DNA of 64,000 bases from an uncultured Schlesneria sp. Lineage in GTDB: Bacteria; Planctomycetota; Planctomycetia; Planctomycetales; Planctomycetaceae. Within the stretch, counting starts at the first letter, position 1; each line of letters opens with the position of its first letter. Position numbers and translations under genes: made by a program. Below, piece by piece: positions 35,157 through 44,611 of the stretch. The stretch spans positions 62,001 through 126,000 of the forward strand of contig CAIVEI010000128.1 in the NCBI GenBank assembly GCA_903904835.1. Direction: 5' to 3'. The notes below the pieces were generated by a model. The model was not told where the DNA came from. It did no database searches and worked only from the letters and a program-made list of their open reading frames with translations.

Positions 35157-36095
35157 GTGGCCGACGACCAGCAGTTGATTGCGGGCTTGGAACAAAACAT
35201 CGCGACGGCCATTCTTGGCAAACCGGAACCAATTCATCTATCACTGGTGGCGCTCCTTGCGGGCGGACATTTGTTGGTCGAGGACGCGCCGGGGGTCGGA
35301 AAGACGTCTCTCGCGAAAGCGTTGGCTCGCAGCCTTTCGTGCGAGTTCAAACGGTTACAGTTCACGCCTGACATGCTGCCAAGCGATATTCTTGGCTCAA
35401 ACGTCTTCTTGCCGAATCGCGGTGAGTTTGAATTTCGCCCAGGCCCGATTTTTACAAATGTGCTGCTGGCCGATGAAATTAACCGGACCACGCCACGTAC
35501 TCAAAGTGCACTTCTTGAGGCAATGAGCGAAGGACAGGTTTCCGCTGAAGGGAAAACCTATCCGCTGCCGTCGCCATTTTTCGTACTGGCGACCCAGAAT
35601 CCATATGAGTTTGAGGGGACCTATCCTCTTCCTGAAAATCAACTCGATCGTTTTATGGTTTGTATCGAAATTGGCTATCCCTCTCGAGATGTCGAAAAGA
35701 ATGTGCTGATCAACCATCGGGATGGAGAACCAGGTGACAAGCTGAAGTCTGTGGTGAATACAGAGCAATTGCGTCGGCTTCAGTCGGCGGTTCGCGCGGT
35801 GAAGGTGGAAGATTCGCTTAACGACTACATTCTGGAAATTGTGGAGTCCACGAGGACGCACGAACAACTTCATCTGGGCGTCAGTACGCGAGGGGCGATC
35901 ACGCTTTATCGCGCCGTTCAGGGATTGGCCTTGATCGAAGGTCGAAACTACGCCGTGACCGATGACGTCAAACGACTGGTCCTTCCCGTCCTGGCACATC
36001 GGATCGTAGTAAAGGGTGTTCTGCACGAAGGGCGCCGAGACCGAGCAAAAGCAGTTCTGCGACAGATCATCAATAAGACCCCTGTTCCGTCGTGA
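35157..36095 (+). CDS. MoxR-family AAA+ ATPase
   Basis: 312 residues with a GTG start and AAAAGGAG at 35141-35148. Walker A is GVGKT at 46-50, Walker B LLADEIN at about 103-109, then FFVLATQNPYEFEGTYPLPENQLDRF with sensor 1 and arginine residues, and the C-terminal lid domain with GVSTRGAITLYRAVQGLA. MoxR ATPases act as chaperones that load cofactors or activate vWA-domain partners, normally with DUF58 and vWA genes downstream. Here the next gene is convergent, so this one has lost or never had its usual operon partners in cis. Confidence 0.92.
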   Translation: MADDQQLIAGLEQNIATAILGKPEPIHLSLVALLAGGHLLVEDAPGVGKTSLAKALARSLSCEFKRLQFTPDMLPSDILGSNVFLPNRGEFEFRPGPIFTNVLLADEINRTTPRTQSALLEAMSEGQVSAEGKTYPLPSPFFVLATQNPYEFEGTYPLPENQLDRFMVCIEIGYPSRDVEKNVLINHRDGEPGDKLKSVVNTEQLRRLQSAVRAVKVEDSLNDYILEIVESTRTHEQLHLGVSTRGAITLYRAVQGLALIEGRNYAVTDDVKRLVLPVLAHRIVVKGVLHEGRRDRAKAVLRQIINKTPVPS

Positions 36096-36099
36096 CGTG

Positions 36100-36801
36100 T
36101 CATCGTTTGGTTTGAAGTGCGCCGACACTTTGCATGCAAAGCATCAGCATCAGTGCACCAGCGAAGGGTTGTTGCATTTTTGTAAATAAATAGTACGCAG
36201 CGGCACCGGATGTGACCGCGCCAACCTTTAAGGCCAGTCCTGAGGGATCACGAAAACGCATTGCCTCACAGAACGACTCCATGATGTAGCCGCCATCTAA
36301 TGGAAGTACCGGCAGCAGATTGAATAGACCCCAATAAAGATTCATGAAGCTCAGAAAACCCACGGCGGTCAAAAGATAAAACCGGAAATCATTCGCCGAT
36401 TCATCGGTGTCCAAGACAGTCAAATTTTGATTCAGGCCTATCACGCGTTTTGACAGAAAAACGAGTCCAAAAAGCATGAAACCCGCACAGGGGCCCATCA
36501 GCGAAACAAGGATCGACCGCCAGGGGGTGTCGCCACGATTCCGTCGCGAAATCGCCAGTCCGCCACCGAAATACATCACAATTTCTGTGGGCCAGCCAAA
36601 TGACTCCGCTGTCAGGGCGTGACCGAGTTCATGCACCAGGATCGAGATAAACGCACACACAACCCAGATGAAAATTAATTGGTTCGACGGAAGATTCGAT
36701 CCAAATAAGATACTGCCCAGCCAGAACGAAGGATGTACTCGAATCGGAATTCCAAATGCAACAAGCCGTACATCAAAAGGCGTTGGGTCGATTCCAATCA
36801 T
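36100..36801 (-). CDS. Site-2 protease family (M50) membrane metalloprotease
   Basis: 233 residues, six or so hydrophobic segments. The zinc motif is H57-E58-x2-H61 (VHELGHA) in the first core helix, and the third zinc ligand lies in NLLPVLPLDGG (D169). GGGLAISRRN and LMGPCAGFML match the core fold of short S2P proteins without PDZ or CBS domains. It should cleave substrates within the inner membrane, for example anti-sigma factors, but no substrate is indicated. The stop is four bases from the MoxR stop; the genes converge. The N-terminal PFDVRLVAFGIPIRVHPSF is typical of rhomboid-like S2P family members in Planctomycetota. Confidence 0.87.
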   Translation of the reverse strand: MIGIDPTPFDVRLVAFGIPIRVHPSFWLGSILFGSNLPSNQLIFIWVVCAFISILVHELGHALTAESFGWPTEIVMYFGGGLAISRRNRGDTPWRSILVSLMGPCAGFMLFGLVFLSKRVIGLNQNLTVLDTDESANDFRFYLLTAVGFLSFMNLYWGLFNLLPVLPLDGGYIMESFCEAMRFRDPSGLALKVGAVTSGAAAYYLFTKMQQPFAGALMLMLCMQSVGALQTKR

Positions 36802-36949
36802 GCGGTCAGTTCACTTCTGTAGGAAAATCCGGTAACAAGGTTGGATTCTAACCCTGTCGTCAAATGAGGCAAATGCCTGAAGTGACGCATCAAGAAGAAA
36901 TCGCGTGGATCAATTCTTTAACACGTCCTGTGACCCAAAGGAAGTACCG

Positions 36950-38023
36950 ATGACGAAATGCGCCCGTCTGATTCCGGTGTCAGTATTAAAGCCGATCATG
37001 TTCATTTGGCTTTGCCTCGCGTCGACAGCATCATCTGCGGACGAGCCGATCGTTCCAGCGGACGCAAAGGTCGAAAAACTTTTCGAATCGAAAGTTCTGA
37101 CCGAGGGAGTTTGCGTCGCATTGGACGGAACCGTCTATTTCAGCGAAATCACATTCTCTCACGTTTCGCGCGATGCCAAAGGGGTGATCGAAGCCGGACA
37201 CATCTGGAAGTTTGACCCTGCTACGAATAAGACCTCGATTTTTCGTTCGCCGAGTGGAATGTCGAATGGCATCAAGTTTGATGCCTCTGGACACATGATC
37301 GTCGCGGAAGGAGCAGATTATGGCGGTCGCCGAGTGACTCGGACCGATATGAAAACGGGCAAGAGTTATATCATCGCGGCCCTCTTTGAAGGCCGACCTC
37401 TCAACTCTCCGAACGACATTACCATCGACGAAAAAGGACGGATCTATTTCAGTGACCCACGGTATCTGGGGCACGAACCGATCGATCAATCGATACAGGC
37501 CGTTTATCGAATTGACACCGATGGAACCCTTCACCGGATCATTACGAACGCCGGAAAACCGAATGGCGTTGCGATTTCTCCTGACCAGAAGTCTTTATAC
37601 GTCGTCAGCAATGACAATGGATCGACGGCCATCGAGCGGCTGGAAAAAGGAGCAGGAACGCAAGCAGACAAGGTGATCACACCCCTGCGCAAAGGTTATA
37701 TGGCGTTGATGGCGTACGACCTTTCTGAGGACGGAACGGCGACTTTTCGAAAGACGCTTGTCGATTACGCTCCGTATGATGGTCCCGATGGGCTTGTCGT
37801 TGATAAGGATGGGAACCTTTATGTTGCTGTGCGGGCCGAGAATCGGCCGGGTATATACGTTTACAGTCCGGAAGGGAAAGAGCTGGCGTATATTAAGACG
37901 GAAATCCCCACGAACGTCGGTTTTGCCCGGGGTGCCGAAGCCAAGACTCTCTATATCACTGCGGGATCGAGTCTTTATCGCATTCGGTTGAATCGCGAAG
38001 GATACCATCTTCCTCCTCGCTAA
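36950..38023 (+). CDS. Secreted SMP-30/gluconolactonase-family beta-propeller protein
   Basis: 357 residues from the ATG at 36950, with AAAGGAAG before it; an in-frame ATG at 36905 adds 15 unlikely residues. Signal peptide about 1-30 (ends STASSADEP). The propeller motifs include EGVCVALDGTVYFSEI, SNGIKFDASGHMIVAEGADYGG, LNSPNDITIDEKGRIYFSDPRY, KPNGVAISPDQKSLYVVSN and DGPDGLVVDKDGNLYVA, with the conserved acidic and Asn metal ligands of calcium-dependent lactonases. Probably a periplasmic sugar lactonase; the substrate is not shown by context. The gene stands alone. Confidence 0.87.
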   Translation: MTKCARLIPVSVLKPIMFIWLCLASTASSADEPIVPADAKVEKLFESKVLTEGVCVALDGTVYFSEITFSHVSRDAKGVIEAGHIWKFDPATNKTSIFRSPSGMSNGIKFDASGHMIVAEGADYGGRRVTRTDMKTGKSYIIAALFEGRPLNSPNDITIDEKGRIYFSDPRYLGHEPIDQSIQAVYRIDTDGTLHRIITNAGKPNGVAISPDQKSLYVVSNDNGSTAIERLEKGAGTQADKVITPLRKGYMALMAYDLSEDGTATFRKTLVDYAPYDGPDGLVVDKDGNLYVAVRAENRPGIYVYSPEGKELAYIKTEIPTNVGFARGAEAKTLYITAGSSLYRIRLNREGYHLPPR

Positions 38024-38070
38024 ATCGATGGTTTCATCCGAGTCGGCTGCTTCACTTCGTCGGTCGTCAA

Positions 38071-38101
38071 CGCATAACTTCAAGTTGGAAGCGGTTATGC
38101 G
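38071..38101. repeat. Small hairpin downstream of the lactonase gene
   Basis: CGCATAAC (38071-38078) pairs exactly with GTTATGCG (38094-38101) around a 15-base loop. There is no T tract. It may end the lactonase transcript, whose stop is 48 bases upstream. Confidence 0.4.
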
Positions 38102-38321
38102 TGAGACGATTGATCTCGGATTCGTTTGAATTTCCCTGTCAGCCCGCCATCGTCGTCGAAGAATTCGAAGTATGACGTCGGTTGATATCCGAATGGATTT
38201 CAAGCCACCTCGCAGGAGGCTTGTCGTGTGACAACAGATCGGCGATAACTCTCTAAGGTGAGGAATACCTACCTTACTGACAAGGGACGGAGGCTTTATC
38301 AGAGTTTGAGAAGGATCGCAG

Positions 38322-38687
38322 ATGAGTGTCGCGAGCGACGCGTTTCGGATCGAGATGTCGGGGGGGACTATCGTCATTGCACCAGTTGGTGACGTTAATA
38401 CGTTTTCTGCAGAGCTTCTTGCAGAAGCGGCAGATATGATGACTGAACTGATCGAAGGACACGAGTCGCCGATGTTGGTTATCGATCTCAGCGGGGTGCC
38501 AAGTTGCGGTTCTGTGTTCATGTCGTTCCTCTTACGTTGTCACAAGGCGGTCAAGAGTCGAAGCGGTGAAATGGTTTTGAGCGGCGCCAGCCAAATGTTG
38601 CGTGAGCTGTTGTCGCTAACGCGGCTTGATACTGTCTGGGCTCTTTACCAAACCCGTGAGGAAGCACTTGACGCTGTTGATGGTTAA
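38322..38687 (+). CDS. STAS-domain protein (anti-sigma factor antagonist-like)
   Basis: 121 residues with AAGGAT before the ATG. The STAS fold is visible in GGTIVIAPVGDVNTFSAELL and MLVIDLSGVPSCGSVFMSFLL. Aligned with SpoIIAA, the phosphorylated serine corresponds to S64, while the preceding Asp is Gly63. Members bind anti-sigma kinases and are switched by phosphorylation. Its partner kinase is not next to it; the REC-GHKL protein at 2.8 kb is the only candidate in the window, without direct evidence. It ends six bases before the LOG-family gene, so the two are probably one operon. Confidence 0.83.
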   Translation: MSVASDAFRIEMSGGTIVIAPVGDVNTFSAELLAEAADMMTELIEGHESPMLVIDLSGVPSCGSVFMSFLLRCHKAVKSRSGEMVLSGASQMLRELLSLTRLDTVWALYQTREEALDAVDG

Positions 38688-38693
38688 CATTTT

Positions 38694-39722
38694 ATGAGTT
38701 CAGATTCGACGTTGCCGATAGGGCCAGATTCCGCGATCCCGTCGTTGTCAGCTAGGCATGAAGAAAACGCCCGTGCGATCTTAATTGCGGAAATCAAAGA
38801 AACTGCCGACAAGCTTAATCGCGATCAGGCATCACGGGGTGATCTCAAAATCCTCAGTCGAGCCTTGAAAGAGCTCCGATATGCCTTCAAGGTCTTCACT
38901 CCGTTTCGCCAGATCAAGAAGGTGACGGTCTTTGGGTCGGCTCGTACCCCGCCCGATCATCCAGATTTTAAAGCATCGCTCGATTTCGGACGGAAAATGG
39001 CTGAACGAGGTTGGATGGTCGTCACCGGAGCGGGTGGCGGAATCATGGAAGGTGCCCATCTCGGTGCCGGCGCTGCCATGTCGATGGGGGTTAATATTAT
39101 GCTCCCCTTCGAACAAGAAGCGAACCCTGTGATCAATAACGACTCTAAGCTCGTAACCTTTCGTTACTTCTTCACACGGAAGCTCATGTTCGTGAAAGAA
39201 GTGCATGCCGTGGTGCTGTTCCCCGGGGGTTTTGGAACACAGGACGAACTGTTCGAAGTTTTGACACTTGTTCAAACCGGTAAGCGAGACCTGTTGCCAA
39301 TCGTCTGCGTCGATCATCCGGGCGGAACGTACTGGTCGAACTGGGTCGAATTCATTCGTAAGGAATTACTGGGAAGAAAACTGATCAGTCCACAGGATTT
39401 ATCATTAGTTCGGATGACAGACAATGTCGATGTTGCGGTCAGTGAAGTCATGGATTTCTATAAAAACTATGACAGCATGCGCTATATCAAAGACATGCTG
39501 GTCCTGAGGCTTCGTCGACCTGTCAGCGATGACTTACTGGCCAAACTCAACTCCGAATTCTCCGATATTCTCACGAGCGGCACGATCGAACGGACGGAAA
39601 CACACTCCTTCGAATTAGAAGACGAAGAGACGCGTGACCTGCCGCGAATCGCCTTGCATTTCAACCGTCGTGATGCCGCCCGCTTACGCGAAATGGTCGA
39701 CATCATCAATCGCTCTCACTGA
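38694..39722 (+). CDS. LOG-family protein (Rossmann fold, TIGR00730-like)
   Basis: 342 residues, longer than the usual 180-200 because of extra N- and C-terminal parts (about 1-80 and 260-342). The core has [34 protein letters not shown], and the nucleotide-binding motif [12 protein letters not shown], close to the PGGxGTxxE signature of cytokinin-type phosphoribohydrolases. Such proteins hydrolyse nucleoside monophosphates, releasing the base. The long form is found in other bacteria next to varied genes. Co-transcribed with the STAS gene by spacing, suggesting regulation in the same signalling context. Confidence 0.83.
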   Translation: MSSDSTLPIGPDSAIPSLSARHEENARAILIAEIKETADKLNRDQASRGDLKILSRALKELRYAFKVFTPFRQIKKVTVFGSARTPPDHPDFKASLDFGRKMAERGWMVVTGAGGGIMEGAHLGAGAAMSMGVNIMLPFEQEANPVINNDSKLVTFRYFFTRKLMFVKEVHAVVLFPGGFGTQDELFEVLTLVQTGKRDLLPIVCVDHPGGTYWSNWVEFIRKELLGRKLISPQDLSLVRMTDNVDVAVSEVMDFYKNYDSMRYIKDMLVLRLRRPVSDDLLAKLNSEFSDILTSGTIERTETHSFELEDEETRDLPRIALHFNRRDAARLREMVDIINRSH

Positions 39723-39752
39723 TGCTGATAAGCCTGTGTCGCCGTTACCCAG

Positions 39753-41219
39753 TCATCGAAGCAATTTCACGATCAGTGCGATCGTTAAGCCGCCATACAC
39801 GAGCGAACATGCCACCAGGCCGATTCGTCGCCAGAGTGCGGGGCGTAACTCCTTCGGCAGAAACTGTGTATTCACGCGTAAAATCTGCAATGATGCGATG
39901 GCCATGATCGGGCAGGCAATCACACCAAGGACTTCAAAAAGTTGAATTACTGTACCAAATCGAACTGCGAACACGGCCCAGGTTGTCAGGACCATCAAGA
40001 GCGTCGCATAGAGTCGGCTTTCAGGCCATTTTCGGATGCGGGGGAAGGCGACCCAACTGATGTCCGAAACCATTCGGACGAGAACGTCTGTGTTGCCAAG
40101 GTGTGTTGAGAACAAGATCCAGAAGCCATTCAGTAGTGCCAGATGCCAGAATCCCGACCAAAGCCGCTCGGCCATGAACTGCGCCTGGTACGTCCCAGCG
40201 GCCATTCCCTTCAGTTCAACGTCGGCCGGGATCAGCGCCGCAGCGAGATTGACGTTCAGAAACATTCCGAGAATGCAGCCAAACGCCCACAGAGCCACTT
40301 GATCAAGCACCGTATAACGCCACCAGACGTGCCAGCGGCGCATGTTTTCACTTGTGATCGGAAACGTTGTTCCAATCGGTTTGACGGGTGTATGGTCGCC
40401 CGTCAGGGCATTTCCAATCGCACCTGACAAGGCACCCATCCCGAATCCCTTGTCGCGAAACCAATTCGAGATCGCCAGATTTCCCAGTCCGCCTGAGCCT
40501 GCTGTTGCCGCAAATGTTGCGAGCAGCACGAGTTCAATATGACCGTGCGTCGGCTGCAAGCCGATAAAGCCTTCGACCGTTTTTCGCCAGTCATCAAACG
40601 GGACAAACAGGATGTTCACCATGATCAGAAAGCCGAAGATGAACACAATCATGGCCCACGAAAGCCGCTCGAGAACTCGTTCGATCGATTTACCCGACAT
40701 CAGCAGGGTGACTGTAAACAGGATAATGCCGGTGGCGATCCAGTGCTGGATTGCAACGTCCGCGTCTCCATTTGGAAGACGTCCGAAGAATTCGGCAAAT
40801 AACACGGCGCCACACGCGGCTGCCAGTGCGGGTGTGGCTAATTGAGCGACGCCAATCAAGATATAGAACCAGGCCCAGAACAGCTTGCCCGGTTTAAGCC
40901 GCATAAAGCCGGTAACAATCGGTTCGCCTGTATATAACGTGTACCGGATGGCTTCCAGATTAAAGATCGTTTGCAGCACGACAGCGACCGTCGCAATCCA
41001 GAGAATGCCTCGACCAAACTCTTTTGTCGCGAGTGGTCCGGCGATCCACTCCCCTCCTCCAATGGCGGCAGCGAGCAAAATCGCGCCGGGACCAATCGTC
41101 TTGAAAAGGTTGATCAACCCGAACGGCAGCGGCTCGGGTAAGTCGGCTTTATCCCACGCGGGGAGGCAACCGGGATTCTGTTGGTCTGTATTGGCGATGG
41201 GCGGAGTGTCGGCATTCAC
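39753..41219 (-). CDS. Nramp-like transporter with altered metal-binding motifs
   Basis: 488 residues with about 11-12 hydrophobic segments of the LeuT fold. The first core helix reads IGPGAILLAAAIGGGEW at about 42-58, where canonical Nramp proteins have DPGN for metal binding; both the Asp and Asn are absent. In the sixth helix area the usual MPHN motif is also missing and AATAGSGGLGNLAISNWF is found instead. ADP-binding or regulatory domains are absent. It belongs to the broader Nramp-related group but probably does not carry Mn2+ or Fe2+ in the classical way. The substrate is unknown. Convergent with the LOG gene. Confidence 0.78.
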   Translation of the reverse strand: MNADTPPIANTDQQNPGCLPAWDKADLPEPLPFGLINLFKTIGPGAILLAAAIGGGEWIAGPLATKEFGRGILWIATVAVVLQTIFNLEAIRYTLYTGEPIVTGFMRLKPGKLFWAWFYILIGVAQLATPALAAACGAVLFAEFFGRLPNGDADVAIQHWIATGIILFTVTLLMSGKSIERVLERLSWAMIVFIFGFLIMVNILFVPFDDWRKTVEGFIGLQPTHGHIELVLLATFAATAGSGGLGNLAISNWFRDKGFGMGALSGAIGNALTGDHTPVKPIGTTFPITSENMRRWHVWWRYTVLDQVALWAFGCILGMFLNVNLAAALIPADVELKGMAAGTYQAQFMAERLWSGFWHLALLNGFWILFSTHLGNTDVLVRMVSDISWVAFPRIRKWPESRLYATLLMVLTTWAVFAVRFGTVIQLFEVLGVIACPIMAIASLQILRVNTQFLPKELRPALWRRIGLVACSLVYGGLTIALIVKLLR

Positions 41220-41354
41220 GTGTGAGCACGCTCCAGGAAGGTTTCTGTTCGCAGATAAGAATCGATTGCGACAGAATGTACCGTTCCGAACTTTGCAATC
41301 CCAGTGACTAAAGCTCTTCGTTCGCGTGTGCGCTAAGATCCAGAAGCTGTAAAA

Positions 41355-41386
41355 GCCACTGGCGGCTCAAATCGGCCGCCAGTGGC
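41355..41386 (-). terminator. Rho-independent terminator of the DUF2156 gene
   Basis: A perfect 12-bp stem GCCACTGGCGGC/GCCGCCAGTGGC with an 8-base loop, followed on the minus strand by TTTT. It lies 31 bases after the stop at 41417. Confidence 0.85.
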
Positions 41387-41416
41387 ACACGGTGAAAAAC
41401 CTTCAAATCAACCCGA

Positions 41417-42595
41417 TTATTGGGCACATCCTTGCAACGGAGCAGCAACCACCATTTCGAGATCTTCGGAAATCTGTGAAGCGACAACCTCTCTGATTGG
41501 CTTCTTCGGAACCTGCTCGACCGGCATGGCAAGATTCCGCCGCGTTGATGGTCGGACGAACCGCCTCCAGACGGTATTGGCGAGTTTTTGCACGTCGAGC
41601 TTGAGTGCCCCGGAAAGCCGCACGGTTGACCACATTGATGCGGCTGAGGCATTCGGATAATGGCAGATAAACCGGCGGACGAAGCGAGGTCGAAATCGGC
41701 TCTTGAAATGATACTCGCCGGGCATGTCAAAAAAGGCCGAAGCATAATTGAAGCCGAATTGCAGGCAGCGGCGAATGATCCAACTGTCCCTGGGCAACTG
41801 TTCGTATCGGACGGCAGGACACAGGCAGAGCGAGACCGAACGTATCCCTTCACTCTTTAAGTGCTCAACCGCCTGATGGATCATGAACGGCACGATACCA
41901 CGAGGTGCGTCCAGTCGATGACGGTATGTGTCAATGGCATATTGCTGGCCGCCATCGAATGGCAGGCAAATCAAAAAACCTTCGATTCGTCCGGCACCAC
42001 TCTCGGATCGAGCGACAAACAGTCGACGACGATCCCAGCTTGGCGGGTCGACGCTACCGTTGAAGAACTTGACATCCCCTTGTTGCGGTTTGGTCGAAAG
42101 GCACTCGGTCGTGACCGAGCGTATCTCGTCCATCAGTTCCGACCAGTCCTCGTCCGAATAGTCGTCTCGACAGCATTCGGTGACGACCGCCTTTTGCCGA
42201 CGACAGTAGTTCGCCTGCCGCCTGACCCACTCAAAATCGTGCCCTGCCCATGTGGTTTTGGGGAGGTCGATCAGCGGTTCCTCGCCCCACTTGGTGACTT
42301 GAAACCCATGTCTACGAAATATCGGGAGATCCGCCTCGCCAATATTGTAGAACGTGGCGACGTAACGGTTCTCTTGAACGAATTCGGCAAACTCGCGCAA
42401 CAGAACCGACCGACGCTCGATCGGGCCGAGCAGGCCCCCCTGCACGTGTACAAACCGGCCAACTTTGGCATAAGCCACGACGCTGCTCCGGTCGCTCGAC
42501 CAGAACTGTTTGAGGTTCCCTTCTGTCGAAAGGTAACTGTCGTACGCTTGTCCGTGCTGAAACGCCAATTCTTCAAGGCGTTTCAGCAAACTCAC
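41417..42595 (-). CDS. DUF2156 protein (MprF C-terminal / acyl-CoA N-acyltransferase-like fold)
   Basis: 392 residues with a GTG start at 42595; the open frame upstream has no better start codon and no clear ribosome site. The sequence matches the soluble synthase half of phosphatidylglycerol lysyltransferases: AFQHGQAYDSYLSTEGNLKQFW, GRFVHVQGGLLGP, YRHRLDAPRGIVPFMIHQAVEHL, SVSLCLCPAV and a C-terminal FKSRFRPRF. In MprF this tandem-GNAT domain transfers an aminoacyl group from tRNA to a lipid. No flippase half is fused or adjacent, and stand-alone forms have varied or unknown roles. Ends at a strong terminator. Confidence 0.82.
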   Translation of the reverse strand: MSLLKRLEELAFQHGQAYDSYLSTEGNLKQFWSSDRSSVVAYAKVGRFVHVQGGLLGPIERRSVLLREFAEFVQENRYVATFYNIGEADLPIFRRHGFQVTKWGEEPLIDLPKTTWAGHDFEWVRRQANYCRRQKAVVTECCRDDYSDEDWSELMDEIRSVTTECLSTKPQQGDVKFFNGSVDPPSWDRRRLFVARSESGAGRIEGFLICLPFDGGQQYAIDTYRHRLDAPRGIVPFMIHQAVEHLKSEGIRSVSLCLCPAVRYEQLPRDSWIIRRCLQFGFNYASAFFDMPGEYHFKSRFRPRFVRRFICHYPNASAASMWSTVRLSGALKLDVQKLANTVWRRFVRPSTRRNLAMPVEQVPKKPIREVVASQISEDLEMVVAAPLQGCAQ

Positions 42596-42751
42596 CGGTT
42601 CTGCTAAGGCAGAGGAGGTTTCGGTTAAGATTTTTGAGCATCCTTACTCGAACGGCAAACGAGGGAACGCGGATGCCGGCTTCCTGCCTGGCATCATTTT
42701 CGCGCGGCCTCCCAATTGAGTTTTCTTCGACAAAAACGGTTATGACGATCA

Positions 42752-44245
42752 TCAAAGATCTTCGGTTTTGGGAACAATGTAGGGAGCCCGGTACTCGCGC
42801 GTCAGCATTTTGTTCGCATCTTCCGCACGCGCACCCTTAAACTCTTCCTTATCGGTCAAGGTTAACTTTGGACCAGCAGTGATTTTGGTGGTTTCCAGGT
42901 CGACCTGGTTTTCGCGCAGGTGCTGCTGGAATCGATCGAGCGTCTCCAGCTTTTCCGCATCACCGGCAAAACTTGCCGCAAGTTCTTTTACAGAAATCGG
43001 AGTGCCGAGCCTGTAAGAAATGTTTCCAACATGGCACAAGGCACTCGACAGGTGCCCTTCCAGGATGTCCGCATTCAGATCTTCTTGCTTGCGACTGCGA
43101 ACCGCTTTCACGAAGTTGGCGTAGTGATGCTTATCACCACCCCCTTCAAATTTGACTCCGGTTGGTTTTCCGGCCAGGTCCAGTACAACACCCCCGCTGT
43201 AACTCGGGACAACCATAATCCCCTTCGAACCGTAGAAGATGACGCCTACCCCCGCATCAACGGTTTTCTTCGTTCCATCTTCTTCATATTCGTATCCGTA
43301 CTTCCCGGTCTTTAAGCCACGGACTTCAAACACCAGTTGTTTTCCATCGGGAAAGCCATGAATGGAAACTTGAGTGTTCGCGGTTTCCCCCGCGTCTTCA
43401 TAACCGAATCGTCCGCCATAGCTTTGGACCGAATCACCAATGGTTGACTCGCCGAGACCCCACCGAGCGATATCCATTTGATGGATTCCCTGGTTGCCCA
43501 GATCACCATTGCCATAGTCCCACATCCAGTGCCAATCGTAGTGCAATGACTTGCGGCTGAGCGGTTTGATTTCGGCCGGGCCGGACCAGATATCGTAATT
43601 CACACTTGCGGGAACATCGTAATTCCCCTTTGGTCCGATTGACCCACGTGGCTTGTAGCACAGTCCTCTGGCCAGTTTGATTTCGCCGATACCACCACCA
43701 TGGATAAAGGCAATTGCTTCCCGCATTCCAGGGTTGGAACGACTTTGAGTCCCCGTCTGGACGATGCGTTTGTACTTGCGAGCCGCTTCGACAACTCGTC
43801 GTCCCTCACTCACGTTATGGCTGACTGGCTTTTCGACATAGACATCTTTGCCTGCCTGAATCGCCCAGATGGCTGCCAGCGAATGCCAGTGGTTCGGGGT
43901 CGCGACGCTGACAATATCAATACTCTTGTCTTCAAAACACTTTCGCATATCGGAGTAAAGCGCAGGTCGCTTGCCCGTCTTCTTTTCGATTTCATCAGCT
44001 CGGTTGTTAATCATCGTTTCATCGACATCAACCAGCGCGGCGATCTCACAATCTTCGCGCTCGCCAAATCCGGCAATGTGTGATCCACCACGTCCTTTCA
44101 CGCCCACCACGGCCACACGCAGCTTTTCACCTTTTGGCGAAGTGTCGTCATCAGCAGCAAACGCGTTGGTTGAACTCGCCAGGCTCAGAGCCGCCGTTGC
44201 GAACATCGATTTTTCTAGAAACTCACGGCGCGAGAAATTCGTCAT
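42752..44245 (-). CDS. Gfo/Idh/MocA-family oxidoreductase with Tat leader
   Basis: 497 residues from the ATG at 44245 with AGGAT upstream; longer in-frame starts to 44338 are rejected because the Tat signal NFSRREFLEKSMFATAALSLA then begins at the right place. NAD(P)-binding Rossmann motif LRVAVVGVKGRGGSHI, conserved VATPNHWHSLAAIWAIQAGKDVYVEKP with the catalytic Lys, and HQMDIARWGLG. Exported glycosidase-like or glucose-fructose oxidoreductase relatives of this size are numerous in Planctomycetota and are thought to act on sugars in the periplasm. Substrate unknown. Confidence 0.9.
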   Translation of the reverse strand: MTNFSRREFLEKSMFATAALSLASSTNAFAADDDTSPKGEKLRVAVVGVKGRGGSHIAGFGEREDCEIAALVDVDETMINNRADEIEKKTGKRPALYSDMRKCFEDKSIDIVSVATPNHWHSLAAIWAIQAGKDVYVEKPVSHNVSEGRRVVEAARKYKRIVQTGTQSRSNPGMREAIAFIHGGGIGEIKLARGLCYKPRGSIGPKGNYDVPASVNYDIWSGPAEIKPLSRKSLHYDWHWMWDYGNGDLGNQGIHQMDIARWGLGESTIGDSVQSYGGRFGYEDAGETANTQVSIHGFPDGKQLVFEVRGLKTGKYGYEYEEDGTKKTVDAGVGVIFYGSKGIMVVPSYSGGVVLDLAGKPTGVKFEGGGDKHHYANFVKAVRSRKQEDLNADILEGHLSSALCHVGNISYRLGTPISVKELAASFAGDAEKLETLDRFQQHLRENQVDLETTKITAGPKLTLTDKEEFKGARAEDANKMLTREYRAPYIVPKTEDL

Positions 44246-44372
44246 GGCTGAGATCCTCATGGTGACTGTGATGAAGGTGTTCAAACTCAGGTTGATAAAC
44301 AGGCACACAGTGTAAACGTCGCCCGAGGCGACTCGCAACCGGACGATGTTACGGATTCATGAAACCAGCCAA

Positions 44373-44558
44373 TTAACGGGATCGGGTGGTGTGAGGTTCA
44401 CCGCAGGAAAACTTGTCTTCGGCGAACGGGTCTTTTGCCTTGGCTTTTCCCTTCATCATTGATTGGCAACCGACGAGCCAGGTCAAGGCGAGGCAAAGCG
44501 TCAGCCAACTAACTTTTGAGCGGAATCGCTCTGAAGGTCTGGATTGAAAACGTGTCAT
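44373..44558 (-). CDS. Small lipoprotein
   Basis: 61 residues. Basic N-terminus, hydrophobic stretch LTLCLALTWLVGC with a lipobox giving acylated Cys31, then a short Lys-rich and acidic tail. Likely an inner- or outer-membrane lipoprotein of about 30 mature residues. It follows the 44612-45787 gene by 53 bases on the same strand and is probably co-transcribed. No family recognised. Confidence 0.55.
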   Translation of the reverse strand: MTRFQSRPSERFRSKVSWLTLCLALTWLVGCQSMMKGKAKAKDPFAEDKFSCGEPHTTRSR

Positions 44559-44611
44559 ATTCGTTCCTATGGCTTTGGTTTCAGGTCAACCGTTTACAAG
44601 AATCATCGCCA

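Noticed and set aside
41861-42607. 248-residue plus-strand frame
   Set aside because: Antisense of the DUF2156 gene, which has family motifs and its own terminator.
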